Shown: positions 54,598-64,000 of the stretch, one piece after another | Position numbering within the stretch: position 1 is the first letter of the stretch | How the letters are laid out: each line of letters starts with the position of its first letter | Assembly: GCF_000003815.2 (NCBI RefSeq) | Contig: NC_049979.1 | Location: 5,851,506-5,915,505 of the forward strand | From: Branchiostoma floridae | Taxonomy: Eukaryota; Chordata; Leptocardii; Amphioxiformes; Branchiostomatidae | Direction of reading: 5' to 3' | Length of the DNA: 64,000 nucleotides | The notes under the pieces: generated by a model | What the model saw: the letters and a program-made list of their open reading frames with translations, nothing else | What the model was told of the DNA's origin: nothing | Database searches by the model: none | Program-made: the position numbers and the translations under genes

Positions 54598-57287
54598 ACA
54601 CATCGGAAACATATAAATGTTGGTTTCGTTCTACGATACTACTTAAATGCTCTGTACTTCAGCATATTGAATGCCACAAGCGGACAACTCACATCTCTGA
54701 TCAAATATACATGTACAGTCTGAGATGACGATGGTTTTTAAGAAGACATGTGCGCATGCGCTGATGAGCCGAAACGATGACGCACGTGCTGATGTCTGCC
54801 CCGCCGAGGATCGACGCGAGGTGGTCCCGCAGGTCAGCCCCGACACGATTCCGGCATTAGCCGATTACTTCCACTCCCGCAAATTAGATACAGGAGCTTA
54901 AGTGTGCCGGAGACCCACGCAGGTAGAAACTGGGAACCCATGCCGGTGATACGTCATGCGTCGGGGAGGGGGGGGGGGGTGCCATCTGTTTTCCCTGATC
55001 AGCTACAGCTCCGCACAGCTGGGAAAACGGAATGGATGTAGCCCAGAGTTGTATCCGCCGGAGGCTGATATAGGAATGTGCTTGAGGCCCAACTGATGGC
55101 AGTCTCGGGGTTGAGCTCATGGTTCCGATTTGTTGATAACTGCAGTTGGGAGACCCGATTCAATCCTGGGTTGGGCATTTCGTTTGGGGCTGCACCAGTC
55201 TTTCAGAGGGGACATAAAATGGGGGCCCCATGTTCTAGGAGGTGCCTTAAGGTCGGGGATGAATCTAGCTAGTTACTTAATGTGAATCACACAGCGGTGA
55301 CGATACGTCGAGTAAGGGAAGAGAGAATGGCTGCGGGCTCAGAATCGCTAGTCAACGGAAGAATTATTTTACTAGTTTTTTTGCTAAATCTTATACATTG
55401 TGCAAACTTGATTATGTCTTCCGAACTCCCCTCCGTGAAGTTGTCACGCTCTCCGTTCCTCGTCAGGCCGTGACTTCCGGTGGCACTACAGCTAAGCTGA
55501 GACGAGCGGCGATCCGTCACCTCCGATGAGCCGTGACCAATACGGCAAATGTCACGCACGTTAGGGGCATGCTGTTAGGGGCTTATTTATGGAGTCTGTT
55601 AGGGACTTATTTATGGGGTCTGTTAGGGGCTTATTTATGGGGTACTGGCCATCTCAACGGGGACTGACGAATGGGGAGGTAGAGTGTTTACTGGGATCGT
55701 GGAGGACGTGAGAAACAAGCCTAAACTTTCTACAGCTGTGACTTGCTGCTTTCAAAGATATTGAAAGGTAAATTGTTATCAGCGTGTACCAGAATCTTTG
55801 TTAGCGTGTACCAGAATGCTTCAGATGACGCTATAAAAATGCACATCTCTGTGCTGTTGCAGGCTCGGTGTATATGATGTGTGTAAGAAAACATACATGT
55901 ATGAGTGTATGACGTGTGTATTAGGCGACACATGTACTTGTATAAGATGTGTGTACCAGTCGGTACGTGTGTATGATGTGTGTACGAGGCGATACGTGTG
56001 TACTAGAGAGTACGTGTACGTTACCTGTTTGGTGTTGTGTGCAAGATCTGTGTACCAGACGGTATGTGTGTAAGAGACGCTAAATGTACGTGTGAAAGAT
56101 GTGTGTACGAGACCGTTCATATATCATGTGTGTAAGAGGCGGTACGTGCATCATGTGTGTAAGAGGCGGTACGTGTATTATGCGTCTATCTCACCTGGTT
56201 GGTGTTGTCGTCCGACCCTGTCCCGTCCGGCAGTGAGAGGTCCAGAGGCGACGGTCTGCTCAGCGCTGGGGAGACAAAAGGCGACACGTCAGTGAATAGT
56301 TTCATCAGGTCGGTACGTCACTAATCAAAGATACTCTTTTTACACAACCAATGGCAATGCTTTATTCTTACAGATTGACCGTTTCGGTGACCATCTGTCA
56401 CCTTCTTCAGGGCAATTCTGATTGCTTCACACTGTACTGCAGGACAGGTGAAGAGCTGCTCACAGTTCAGATGCGGTCACAAATATGAATGCATATATAA
56501 CTACTTTACGTTTTGTGACCGTATCTGAACTGTGAGCAGCAACACCTATCCTGCAGTACAATGTGAACCAGTCAGATTTGCCATGGGGAATGTGACAGAC
56601 GGTCAGCGAAACATCGATGAGAATAAAGTAATGGTTGGGTAAAAAGAGTATCTTTATTCGGAAGGGCGACTCGTCAGCTCTATGGTGCTATCATAATCAC
56701 TCATTATCATACAATGTAATCTATAATGTGATTCATGAAACAGATAATTTTACTACATGAATAGAGATGAGCCGTGGTATTGTATGTATTAGTTTTCTTT
56801 GTCATGAAGATTGGTTAAATGAAATCCATATCCATAGCAGCTACAAAGCTAATCTTGTCAGTAAGGCAATGGGTAGTAGGGGATACAAATTTTTAGCAAA
56901 GCGGGGAAGTTTTTTTTTGGGAGGATAACTTGTAAAGGTGTTGATACACCTGTTTTGTCCTCCCTTCCACTTGTTTTTGCATGTGGTAAATTCAAATAAA
57001 GAAATAAAGAAATAAAGAAGTGTGTAGTCTGTAATTCATATGTGATATATTGTACAAGGGAAAAAGTTGGCTGTGATTCACCCATGGGACTGATCTCAAG
57101 CTTTTAGTAATAGTAGAGTATTGAAGCATGGAACAATGCAAAATGTACAAGCTTGTCATTTTCTGTTTAGCATGTTTAAATAATTCTACAGCAGTTTCGG
57201 TGCCTGGCCAGTCCTACGCACACAATGTTATCTATCCCCTGACTCTCTACCTTCTCCCGGAGGCGCGGTGAAGGCCGTTAGAAACCC
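41223..57287 (-). CDS. Unrecognised gene with helical region and giant acidic exon, 5' end not found
   Basis: Exons: 57287-57251 (GFLTAFTAPPGE, weakest), 56265-56195, 46048-45958, 45330-45202, 44834-44730, 43373-43299, 42881-42765, 42651-41642, 41321-41223. All are GT-AG, every phase agrees, and the total is 1734 nt (577 aa plus TAG). The order is a Pro/Ser-rich stretch, helical segments VTACIVELVTSHLRKV, IFDLMKKEKLLSQLKSLGAV and QLEVMGTIQTMLRQVERDHQ, acidic exons, then a C-terminal helix AQLNALVAQQELQDELNHVA. It looks like a soluble scaffold or nuclear/cytoskeletal protein, but I do not recognise the family. No initiator exon was found upstream. The 10.1-kb intron between 56195 and 46048 is mostly minisatellites. 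Confidence 0.82.
41642..42651 (-). CDS. Acidic exon, 336 codons of mostly Asp/Glu with Lys/Arg
   Basis: One exon codes a run that is overwhelmingly D and E with dispersed K and R. It contains repeated blocks of the form KRDDDGEEDEGEKREE and EEDDDDDDDKR in its middle third (about 41990-42370). The end is less repetitive (KVSGGDTNTVQRRGG, SVESKESGEVPADGSGG). It joins in frame to both neighbours (phases 2 and 0). Such tracts occur in histone chaperones, the RPGR ORF15 region and calcium buffers; nothing here decides between them. The plus strand of the same DNA reads as poly-Ser, a shadow. Confidence 0.85.
42765..43373 (-). CDS. Exons with moderately acidic linker of the same gene
   Basis: Exon 43373-43299 codes ELSASARDDGQVDLRSEEEE then DVEDR. 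Exon 42881-42765 codes DSAEDEFVAGNDDLDEAPEQ then TRQGFQIYAKSDKDDEAEEG. They bridge the coiled region and the acidic exon with matched split codons (G|AG, G|AC, G|GT). Confidence 0.82.
42920..43150. repeat. About 18-20-bp minisatellite
   Basis: CCCTGTCCGGGTTAGGG units, about 12 diverged copies, between exons 43299 and 42881. Confidence 0.82.
43566..43715 (-). mobile_element. tRNA-derived SINE
   Basis: Read on the minus strand it has a tRNA-like A box (TAGTCCAGTGGTTAGCGG) and B box (GAGTTCGATTCC), followed by a body ending near GTGGTCCACTGTTCATT. Lies just upstream of the exon at 43373. Not a tRNA gene: the rest does not fold as a cloverleaf. Confidence 0.65.
44590..44690. repeat. Short tandem repeat
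   Basis: GGGTGTGCTTGGTTAGG units, five copies, just 3' of exon 44834-44730. Confidence 0.7.
44730..46048 (-). CDS. Helical, probably coiled-coil exons of the same gene
   Basis: Exon 46048-45958 codes VTACIVELVTSHLRKVTTPA onward. Exon 45330-45202 codes DGRIFDLMKKEKLLSQLKSL then GAVEEDLIPDANEVLKAVEQ. Exon 44834-44730 codes KSQLEVMGTIQTMLRQVERD then HQVLQTLLQNMGRP. Hydrophobic spacing suggests amphipathic helices. The start of the 44834 exon was chosen at tag|GTAAGAG because this acceptor alone keeps the frame with the preceding split Gly codon. Confidence 0.82.
44853..45030. repeat. About 33-bp tandem repeat
   Basis: CATGCACGTTACACGTGCGG then TTAGAACTAAAGT, five copies, starting about 20 bp before the acceptor of exon 44834. 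Confidence 0.8.
46146..46510 (-). mobile_element. tRNA-derived SINE interrupted by a MITE
   Basis: Same body as the SINE at 43566 (GTGGACTACGACTTAACGTC, then GTGCATGTCGGGTGAGCGAC), split at 46182-46400 by the nested element. Confidence 0.6.
46182..46400. mobile_element. TACCCC-family Harbinger-like MITE nested in a SINE
   Basis: Ends TACCCC...TGTCACATT and ATGTGACAGGGGTA; flanked by TAA (left) and TTA (right). 219 bp. It splits a tRNA-derived SINE between CCGTCCTAA and GGACT, which are contiguous in the intact SINE at 43566. Confidence 0.75.
47105..47620. repeat. About 65-70-bp minisatellite
   Basis: GAGCTGATACGCACGGACGC then CCATGAGTTTTAATATCAC and GATGAGTATCAGCC, about eight copies, in the 10-kb intron. 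Confidence 0.82.
47868..48185. repeat. 58-bp minisatellite
   Basis: GAAGCTGGTGTGTTACGCCG then AAGGGCGGTTATACCGGCTA, five copies. Confidence 0.85.
48345..48870. repeat. Minisatellite of 27-bp units in a higher-order period of about 60 bp
   Basis: CCATCCACCATGGACTGATG then TGGACTGA, about 18 units; alternating variants give a longer period. Open minus-strand frames (SVHGGWWMV repeats) are by-products. Confidence 0.88.
48946..49177. mobile_element. TACCCC-family MITE, inverted copy
   Basis: TACCCCTGTCACATCATCC at the left and AAATGTGACAGGAGTA at the right. The interior is the reverse complement of the copy at 46182. Confidence 0.75.
49546..49770. mobile_element. TACCCC-family MITE, left end eroded
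   Basis: Contains GTCACATTTGGCGAAAATCG and ends AATGTGACAGGGGTA. Same orientation as the 46182 copy and lacks the terminal TACCCC. Confidence 0.72.
51415..51476. repeat. (CA)n microsatellite
   Basis: About 29 CA dinucleotides; the flanking AATAACACACACAAAGGCTG motifs repeat loosely to 51700. Confidence 0.92.
52505..53010. repeat. About 60-bp minisatellite
   Basis: TTTAGGACGTGATAAACTAG then TCAGAGTGGGTGAGTGAGAA, about eight copies. Confidence 0.87.
53735..54235. repeat. About 24-28-bp minisatellite
   Basis: GGACGGCACCACACAATCAG then CACCAA, about 20 units. The coded QHNQ-rich frame is a by-product. Confidence 0.87.
54525..54600. repeat. (TG)n microsatellite
   Basis: About 30 TG dinucleotides. 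Confidence 0.92.
55088..55275 (+). mobile_element. tRNA-derived SINE
   Basis: Contains the B-box-like GATTCAATCCTGGG and the common tail segment TTTCAGAGGGGACATAAAAT then GGGGGCCCCATGTTCTAGG. Confidence 0.5.
55558..55645. repeat. Short tandem repeat
   Basis: CTGTTAGGGGCTTATTTATG units, three to four copies. Confidence 0.7.
55875..56190. repeat. Minisatellite ending at the donor of exon 56265-56195
   Basis: GTGTGTAAGAGGCGGTACGT and variants, about ten diverged copies of 25-35 bp; the last is within 15 bp of the donor. Confidence 0.75.
56195..57287 (-). CDS. Upstream Pro/Ser-rich exons of the acidic-exon gene
   Basis: Exon 56265-56195 codes LSRPSPLDLSLPDGTGSDDN then TNQ. Its first two bases complete a codon with the G that ends exon 57287-57251 (GFLTAFTAPPGE). 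The small 37-nt upstream exon is supported only by splice sites and phase, so it is tentative. A minisatellite begins immediately beyond the 56195 donor. Confidence 0.6.
56326..56655. mobile_element. Foldback MITE of about 330 bp
   Basis: Left end AAAGATACTCTTTTTACACA (about 56327) is inverted at the right (AAAAAGAGTATCTTT, about 56641-56655). The interior arms GTTTCGGTGACCATCTGTCA and complement, and GCTGCTCACAGTTCAGA and complement, make almost the whole element self-complementary. Just upstream of exon 56265. Confidence 0.65.
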
Positions 57288-59654
57288 CTGATTTATCCCG
57301 AGTTACGCGAGTTTGCTGCGGGTCTGTTTAGGAGGAGGTCTGTGCCGCTGCCGGATCGTTACAGGCTGCATTAGCCAAATTGCAGCAGCCACCCCGAACA
57401 TGCAGCAAATTGGATAAACGTCCCGCGCAAATAGGGTCAACTCAACTTTCGCAACCTCGCCAGAGCTGGAACTTACAGCTGGTCCACGCTGGGAGCATAA
57501 GAGCGGACGTCAGAGATGTGTTGCGCACTAGTGTGGGGCTCACAACGATTACTAGTATATTATAATAAATTCATAATAATAACTTTATTGCAAGTTCATG
57601 CCCGATGGCTAATTGCAAACAAAGTAAAGCAGTGGTATACATAACAGATACTGAACAAAGAAAGAAAATGAGATTCATAGATGAATTAAAAGAAAAATAA
57701 CATCTATTCTATTTGATGGGTTTGACTTTCGTATGCAGTGGGATATGAACTATGATGCCTTTAACGGGCTCTAGGTCTTTGAAAATCCTTTCTTTCCTCT
57801 GGAATTTTTAGTCTGGTTACCATCCTTCGTACTAACCAATATTGTTCTTTCCACTTGACACCCAACAAGTTTGATGGACAAAGAACGTATCAGGCGTAAA
57901 TCCGAAATTGGGCCCAACATCGCACAAGCTCGGGTTGGCCCATCCCATAGGCAGCAGAGCGCCTGTTAACACCACCTGCAGCGGACTCTATTTTACGGGT
58001 GCTTCCGCGTTAGGAAAATCCCGGGAGTTAGTGGAAGTACACTTCAGTAACGGTTCAATAGAAGCGGGTTCAGAAGGGCAGGAGGAGAATTTTACATGAG
58101 ATGCTCTGATGTCATCATCTGAGACTAGACTCTCCTTTTTTAAGGTCGCAGTGAGAGCGCAGTTCGATCTCCGTTTAGTTGAAAGGGGCCTAAGGAAATA
58201 AAGATGATATACACAAATGAATGATTTTTTAAATGACGAAGTTTGAACAGTAAAATTACTGATAATCTGGACTGATGACGCATTTTTGTATCTATTTGTT
58301 TACCCAACTAGCCATTGGCTGTTTTTCGGGATCAGCGGTCGCGAACCGCGAAGCTAACAGCAAACTTGCTGGACGTGCGACTTTTCCCGCGGGAAATATC
58401 TTGCATGAAGCCGAAGGCACGTCATCAGAAGTTCTTTTTTCAATGCCCGCGTAATAAAACGCTGACACATCAAAAGTATACTCCTCCTAAAACGACCCTG
58501 CGCAAGTGGCCAGGCTGTGTTTTCGAGCTAACATCCGTCTAGTGGAGTCGATAGCTACGACTTAAGTATTGATTCTCCTCTCCCCAAACGGATACTTTAA
58601 GTCAATTGGTCCGAACTCTCGGCTTGGGGCGTCCGCCGTGAGGTCAGGGGTCAGTTACAGCGCGAGACAACTTACCTATCGCGCCGCAGCGTGGAGCGAA
58701 AGGTGTTCCAAATATTGATGAATTTGAAAAACAAATATCGCGTGTAGATGTGTGTTACGTTTCACTCCAGTTTGAACATGGATGCCTTTATATCTAACAT
58801 AGATATGTATGATTCACTATTGATTTTTTTCAGCTCACTCGCGCTACCTGTGCATTTATACCCTTTTTGCAGAATGGCAGGCTTGGTGTCCCTGTGGCCT
58901 AACTGGTACCAGCCGCACAGTCGAGCTTCTGGTTCCGATTAGCTGGCACCTGATGAGCGGATCTAACCACACATCAGAATTAAGGACCAGAGCGGTATAC
59001 GGTAATGAGCTACAAAACACGGAACATTCTAAATTTAGTTTTCCCAGCGCCCCTCGAGGCGAAGCGCGCAGCTCGGCAGGTTTGAAGCAACACTCCGCCC
59101 GCCTGCTTTAATATTTCGGAATCAACCCCCGCAGGATGAACCTGTCTGATCGTGACTGTATGTCATGAGGCTGTGATGTCGGGCTGCTGCGGGCCAGGGT
59201 TTAATTGGAGCGGGTTAACTTTTACAATAAGTTCGCTGCGGCTCGGTACAGTGTCGCAGTTTGCTGAGAGAATTGCCTGTTCGGGAAATCTCATTGACAT
59301 AACTTTTCTTTCATGGCTTAATTCGGAGATGTACTTCCAGATGTTAGGAGTGACATCCATCACTCTTCTTCGGCGTTACTAGACTGGACTGGCAGAACAA
59401 ATATATACATGATTTACATTTCCTATCGCTGTTGTTTTACAGTATTTGGTGTACGTCTCCCTGCTGTATTCATGTTGTTGGCTTTCCCGCCTTTCTCTCA
59501 GACACAGGTCCCTGAGTGTCCACTAAACAACCAAAACCGGATTTGTGTAAATCTAGGTTTTAGAACTGGAATATGGTGCAGGATGTAAAAGGGTAATTCG
59601 TTAAGGGACCTTTTCGTCGCTCAGCTGTCCCAGCCACTATTACTATCATAAGAG

Positions 59655-59795
59655 TTCAATTGTTACTATATGTTGTTACTGTGCTGTTACTGTGTTATTA
59701 CTGTGTTGTTACTGTGCTGTTACTGTGCTGTTACTGTCTTGTTACTGTGCTGTTACTGTGTTTGTCACTGTGCTATTACTGTGTTTGCTGCTGCG
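59655..59795. repeat. About 11-bp tandem repeat
   Basis: GTTACTGTGCT units, about 12 copies. Confidence 0.82.
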
Positions 59796-60034
59796 TTTAA
59801 CGCGGGTAATTTCAGGCCGTCACACGGGACGTCTAACTACAGGCTATAACGTTATAGCGCTACTTCGTGTACCCGGAAATGCGGCAATTCGTTTTACACA
59901 GGCGAGGCCGTTAGGTCGCCGTGAGAACAACCCGAGGCCGTAAAAGCCCGGAAGTTGTACCGGCGCCGTGACCTGGTTTCAACACAAGTGGGGCTGTCGT
60001 AGGCTGTCGTCATCGGTCGGTGCTATAGGAAAAG

Positions 60035-61035
60035 GCCAATGAAACCATCCCAACACCCCCGCCCCAGGAAAAGGCACATGAAACCATCCCCACAACTCCG
60101 CTCCAGGATTGCAGGAAAAGGCCAATGGAACCATTTCCACGACTCCGCTCCAGGAAAAGCCAATGAAACCATCCCCACATCTCCGCTCCCGGAAAAGGCA
60201 CATGAAACCATCCCCACATCTCCGTTCCAGGAAAAGGCCAATGAAACCATCCCCACATGTCCGCTCCAGGAAAAGCCAATGAAACCATCCCCACATCTCC
60301 GCTACAGGAAAAGGCCCATGAAACCATCCCCACATCTCCGCTCCAGGAAAAGGCCCATGAAACCATCCCCACATCTTCGCTCCAGGAAAAAGCCCATGAA
60401 ACCATCCCCACATCTATCACTCCAGGAAAAGGCCCATGAAACCATACCCACATCTTCGCTCCAGGAAAAGGCCTATGAAACCATACCCACATCTCCGCTC
60501 CAGGAAAAGGCGCCATGAAATCATCCCCACATCTTCACTCCGGGAAAAGGCCCATGAAACCATCCCCACATCTACGCTCCGGGAAAAGGCACATGAAACC
60601 ATCCCCACATGTCCGCTCCAGGAAAAGGCCAATGAAACCATCCCCTCATCTCCGCTCCAGGAAAAGGCCCATGAAACCATCCCCACATCTCCACTCCAGG
60701 AAAAGGCCTATGAAACCATCCCCACATCTACGCTCCGGGAAAAGGCACATGAAACCATCCCCACATGTCCGCTCCAGGAAAAGGCCAATGAAACCATACC
60801 CACATCTCCGCTCCAGGAAAAGGCCCATGAAACCATCCCCACATCTCCGCTCCAGGAAAAAGCCCATGAAACCATCCCCACATCTTCACTCCAGGAAAAG
60901 GCCAATGAAACCATCCCCACATCTCCGCTCCAGGAAAAGGCCCATGAAACCATCCCCACATCTCCGCTCCAGGAAAAGGCCCATAAAAACGATCCCCACA
61001 TCTCCGCTCCAGGAAAAGGCCCATGAAACAAACAT
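60035..61035. repeat. 39-40-bp minisatellite, about 25 copies
   Basis: AATGAAACCATCCCCACATC then TCCGCTCCAGGAAAAGGCC. Most units are 39 bp, a multiple of three, which keeps several frames open on both strands (KPSPHLRSRKRP on plus, GDGFMGLFLERRC on minus). Confidence 0.92.
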
Positions 61036-62282
61036 CAGCCCATCTGGTCTCGTCCTGAACATCTGTCAGTTTTGCATTACAATCTTAGAGCAGATGTTAG
61101 AATGGAAATCGTCACGTTATTTTCCTGGCTGGACTGTTTTCCAACACGCACCAACGTGAGCTGCAGAAAACGTTTAAAGTTTTGTCCTCTACAGTCAGTG
61201 GTTAGGCTCCGCTTAACACAAAGAAAGTCCGACAAAGACGTTCTAAACAAAGCTAGCCGCGGCCGGACCTCTGCTTGCAGGGTTCAAGTTTTGAAGCGGG
61301 CAGAAAACGACCCAACTTTCCATCCCGCTTGAACGCCCCACGACCTGAGGTGACCCCTACATTACAGAAAGCAATCTCGCTATGCGCCCTGACATGTAAC
61401 TCTCTGGAGACCTGGGCTTGTTTTATGTAACGATATGAACATCAAAGGGCGTCCGGCAGGGGCGAGAGGAAAAAAAACGCTGACTCTGAGAGGTTCTCCT
61501 CTGTGTGACATAAATCGGGAACCCGTGCTGTGGAGGAACAAACTCTCCACAGATCACAGGCAACATTATACAATAACAGCTTTTATAATGGACGGTGCCA
61601 GAGCCGGTATTCATAGTATTATATAGACCAATAGTTTTAATGTAGTAATTTAAATAATTACATGAAATCCGTTACATTTCTTGAGTCTGCTTTGTAATGT
61701 CTCTTTGTCATCCTGTCCATCTCAACTTCCATTTGTATTGCCCTTGTCTCTGTCAGCAGGGCCAAGCGTTTGAACAAGCCACAGTCCTGGCTGTACTGAA
61801 CTGCCAAACCAATAGATAGATAATTAATATTTATATGTATCTAGGGACACCTGAGAAACAGGTCACCTGAGTGTTCTCTGATGATTAGTAGATAAATAAA
61901 TGAAAATCCTTAATGAATGGAGCTGAGATCAGATCGTGTAAAACGGGGATGACGAGATGACCGCAAGGTCGGCATAGATTACTTTTTCATGGAGGCAGCC
62001 ATTCGTTGCCGCGTAGACCCTCAACAATCTGGTAAATAGTCGTCATTGTAAAGTATGTATAGCACATCAGGCCTGACGTTACTAATACTAATAACGCGGG
62101 TTTATGAATATATGAGTGTCTTAATTTACCCGCCGTTTCCATCGAGGGTACGTCACAAAGAGGCTCCTTACAACGCCGGTCCAATAGCGCTGTTGACAAA
62201 TCTACTCATGCAAGGACAATAACGAACAGAGTCTGTGCTCAGGACTCAGCGGGGCGCTACATAAACTGCTAACACACTTCTG

Positions 62283-62515
62283 TCAACCTTTTACCTATGG
62301 ACGGGGCGGAATATATACGGCACGATTCTGTCAACCCCTCACCTATATACGGGGCAGAAGATACACGACACACTTTACAAAACATCTGCCAACCCCTCAC
62401 CTATATACGGGGCGGAGTATACACGGCACGCCTCTGTCTACCCCTCACATATATACGGGGCGGAATATACACGGCAAGCTTCAAAAAACATCTGCCAACC
62501 CCTAACCTATAGCAC
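62283..62515. repeat. Tandem repeat of about 45-60 bp
   Basis: CACCTATATACGGGGCGGAA then TATACACGGCACG and TCTGTCAACCCCT, five copies. Confidence 0.8.
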
Positions 62516-62569
62516 AACTTTACCATAAACAACGCAATGTGACGTTATACTTTTTTTAACTAGCATACG

Positions 62570-62710
62570 TAGTCCAGTGTTTAATGTCACATTGCGCCTG
62601 GTCCAAGAGGTCGTGAGTTTGAATCCTGGTTGTGCTTCATACCCGAGAAACGCGCTACTGGAAAGGGTTGCAGTCCATAGCCTTGGTCCACTGTGCCACT
62701 GCTCATTGTA
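62570..62710 (+). mobile_element. tRNA-derived SINE
   Basis: A box-like GCCTGGTCCAAGAGG and B box GAGTTTGAATCCTGG, then a body including CGCGCTACTGGAAAGGG. Confidence 0.45.
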
Positions 62711-63067
62711 CATTGTCGAAAATAGACAGGGGAGTGCAATGAACTTGCAAACACTGTACATGACATCTGTCTTCTCTGCTCATCTGTTCATTGAATGAGT
62801 CCATTTGAGCTACACCGGGTCGAGTTCACTTTCGCATTTCCTTCGATAATTTCACAATATCGTCCTCCCTGAGTGACGTGGTTATGATAAAGCCGGGGCG
62901 ATGAGTGGACAGTAATCCGCCCGATCCGCTCCCAGCCCGGCAGCGCTGTTATGAGGAGATTATGACACACAAAACCAATTTCAGTCGGGGTGACCTTCAG
63001 GCTGAAGGTCGTGTCTCCCATAGATGAATGCCGAAAAGATTCTTTCCTGTCTGTCAGTTTCACTTTA

Positions 63068-63882
63068 TACCCGCCTCACATTAGGCGCGATTCGATCGGA
63101 AGACTAGTTTACGAGCTCTAAATGACATTTTCGTGAGTAAGACGTCCCGTGTTCTCACGATCATCTTGCGATTTTTAGGGATCGCCGGCAATTTTCAGGA
63201 GTCTTACGACGGTCGCGGTGCAGCGAAACATGTTCTTAACATAAGCGACAAGTCGCAGGAGATCCCCGAGATCGCAGAGCTCGTTACCGAGTCGCAGATC
63301 GTGCGTGCAAATCGTGCGTACCTCGCAAGGGTATCGGTCAATAGTCTTGCGTCAATCCAACGATTGAAGACCGATAGGCGAGCACAGACATAGTTATTAA
63401 TCATCGAACGCAAATCGGATGGCGAACGCCCGTCAGTCGGGCGACGTTCGGGCGACGTTCACCCGACTTCCGATTGTTTACAAATATTGAATTTCTGGGA
63501 ATGTGAGGGTAATTCTAACATTGTGGCCCCTGTGGCAGTATGTAGGCTGGCTTTGTGACACACTTTCCTTTCTTGTGTCATTTCTATTATGCCCGCGCAT
63601 TCCATTCCTTGGTTAAAAAGATTCCGACAACAAAATAAGCAACCGTATTGATCTCTTGCCTTTTTTGAGGAACGTTTTGTATTCCCTTGTCCGCGTGCAA
63701 GAGGTCTTGGGAGGTTCATTATCATAGATTTATTCACCGTCGATCGCACGAGGCTCGCATATATGTGAGGGGGACAGATTTTGGGCGAAAAATACGCAAG
63801 ACCATCTTAAGATCTTAAAATCAGCCGACCTTCCTGCGACTGCGAAGTACGTCCGAAGATCGTATATAATGTGAGGCGGGTA
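63068..63882. mobile_element. Larger TACCCG-ended Harbinger-like element, TTA target duplication
   Basis: Begins TACCCGCCTCACATTAG and ends TAATGTGAGGCGGGTA with TTA on both sides. 815 bp. Its right part resembles the interior of the TACCCC family (ACGCAAGACC, GTCCGAAGATCGTA). No transposase frame. Confidence 0.72.
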
Positions 63883-63911
63883 TTACCACCCCACCCGCAC
63901 CGATTTCTTTA

Positions 63912-64000
63912 TACCCCTGTCACACTGCGCGAAAATCAATCGGACGACGAGTCTGCGGCAATCGCCCGAGCCTCGCTTTATAATAATAACGTTACTCCAC
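63912..64000. mobile_element. TACCCC-family MITE running off the right edge
   Basis: TTA then TACCCCTGTCACACTGCGCG. Matches the left half of the 46182 copy. Confidence 0.7.

Larger units (their letters stand above)
57288..64000. other. Right flank without a recognised gene
   Basis: Contains the 39-bp array, SINE pieces (about 58880-58945 and 62570-62710), Harbinger-like elements and small tandem repeats. An antisense frame at 63063-62788 (91 codons) has no motif I recognise. The missing 5' exons of the acidic-exon gene may be here or further right. Confidence 0.5.

Noticed and set aside
60010-61159. Repeat proteins on both strands (KRPMKPSPHLRSR and GDGFMGLFLERR)
   Set aside because: The 39-bp unit keeps frames open by arithmetic; no splice or start context.
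62788-63063. 91-codon minus-strand frame (MKLTDRKESFRHSSMGD onward)
   Set aside because: No recognised motif, no splice-phase partner, and it ends at the edge of a transposable element.

Overview
The window looks like chordate genomic DNA, most likely from an amphioxus (Branchiostoma). The evidence is intron-rich genes with short exons, a single-copy intermediate of the vertebrate MAP4K3/MAP4K5 pair, a membrane-anchored laccase-type multicopper oxidase, dense minisatellites that often run across exon-intron borders, and many small palindromic DNA transposons. Species assignment is inference from content; no database was searched.

Layout: three multi-exon genes, all on the minus strand. (1) 464-23128: a MAP4K3/5-like germinal-centre kinase. 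The 5' end is complete, 18 exons are placed, and the 3' part (expected citron-homology domain) continues past the left edge. The exon for the catalytic HRD loop is not visible and probably lies in the 100-N gap at 13291-13390. (2) 26148-34604: a complete nine-exon laccase-like multicopper oxidase of 759 aa, with a signal peptide, all four copper-ligand motifs and a C-terminal membrane anchor. (3) 41223-57287: an unrecognised gene with helical segments and a 1-kb exon coding an extremely acidic Asp/Glu tract. Its 3' end is complete and its 5' end was not found. A short exon-like frame at 39430-39612 codes a membrane segment and is tentative. All splice phases in genes 2 and 3 agree across every junction. 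Gene 1 agrees everywhere except one junction (8528 to 7866) and the junction across the gap.

The most striking property is that many minisatellites are made of copied exon ends with their splice sites. This is seen at five or more exons of the kinase gene and at four of the oxidase gene, including five copies of the exon end that codes the HxHGH copper site. At kinase exon 4 the three upstream decoy acceptors have all lost their AG, whereas the downstream decoy donors elsewhere are intact. That is what scanning for the first acceptor AG would predict.

Mobile DNA: a 1.66-kb element with identical 477-bp direct terminal repeats and a 5-bp target duplication sits 10 bp from a kinase splice donor. 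Three palindromic elements have perfect 9-bp target duplications. A Harbinger-like family has TACCCC termini and TTA/TAA target sites, one copy nested in a tRNA-derived SINE. There are two LINE 3' fragments and several SINEs. The stretches 23129-26147, 34605-41222 and 57288-64000 contain no gene I can support beyond these repeats. No tRNA, rRNA, CRISPR or bacterial feature is present.
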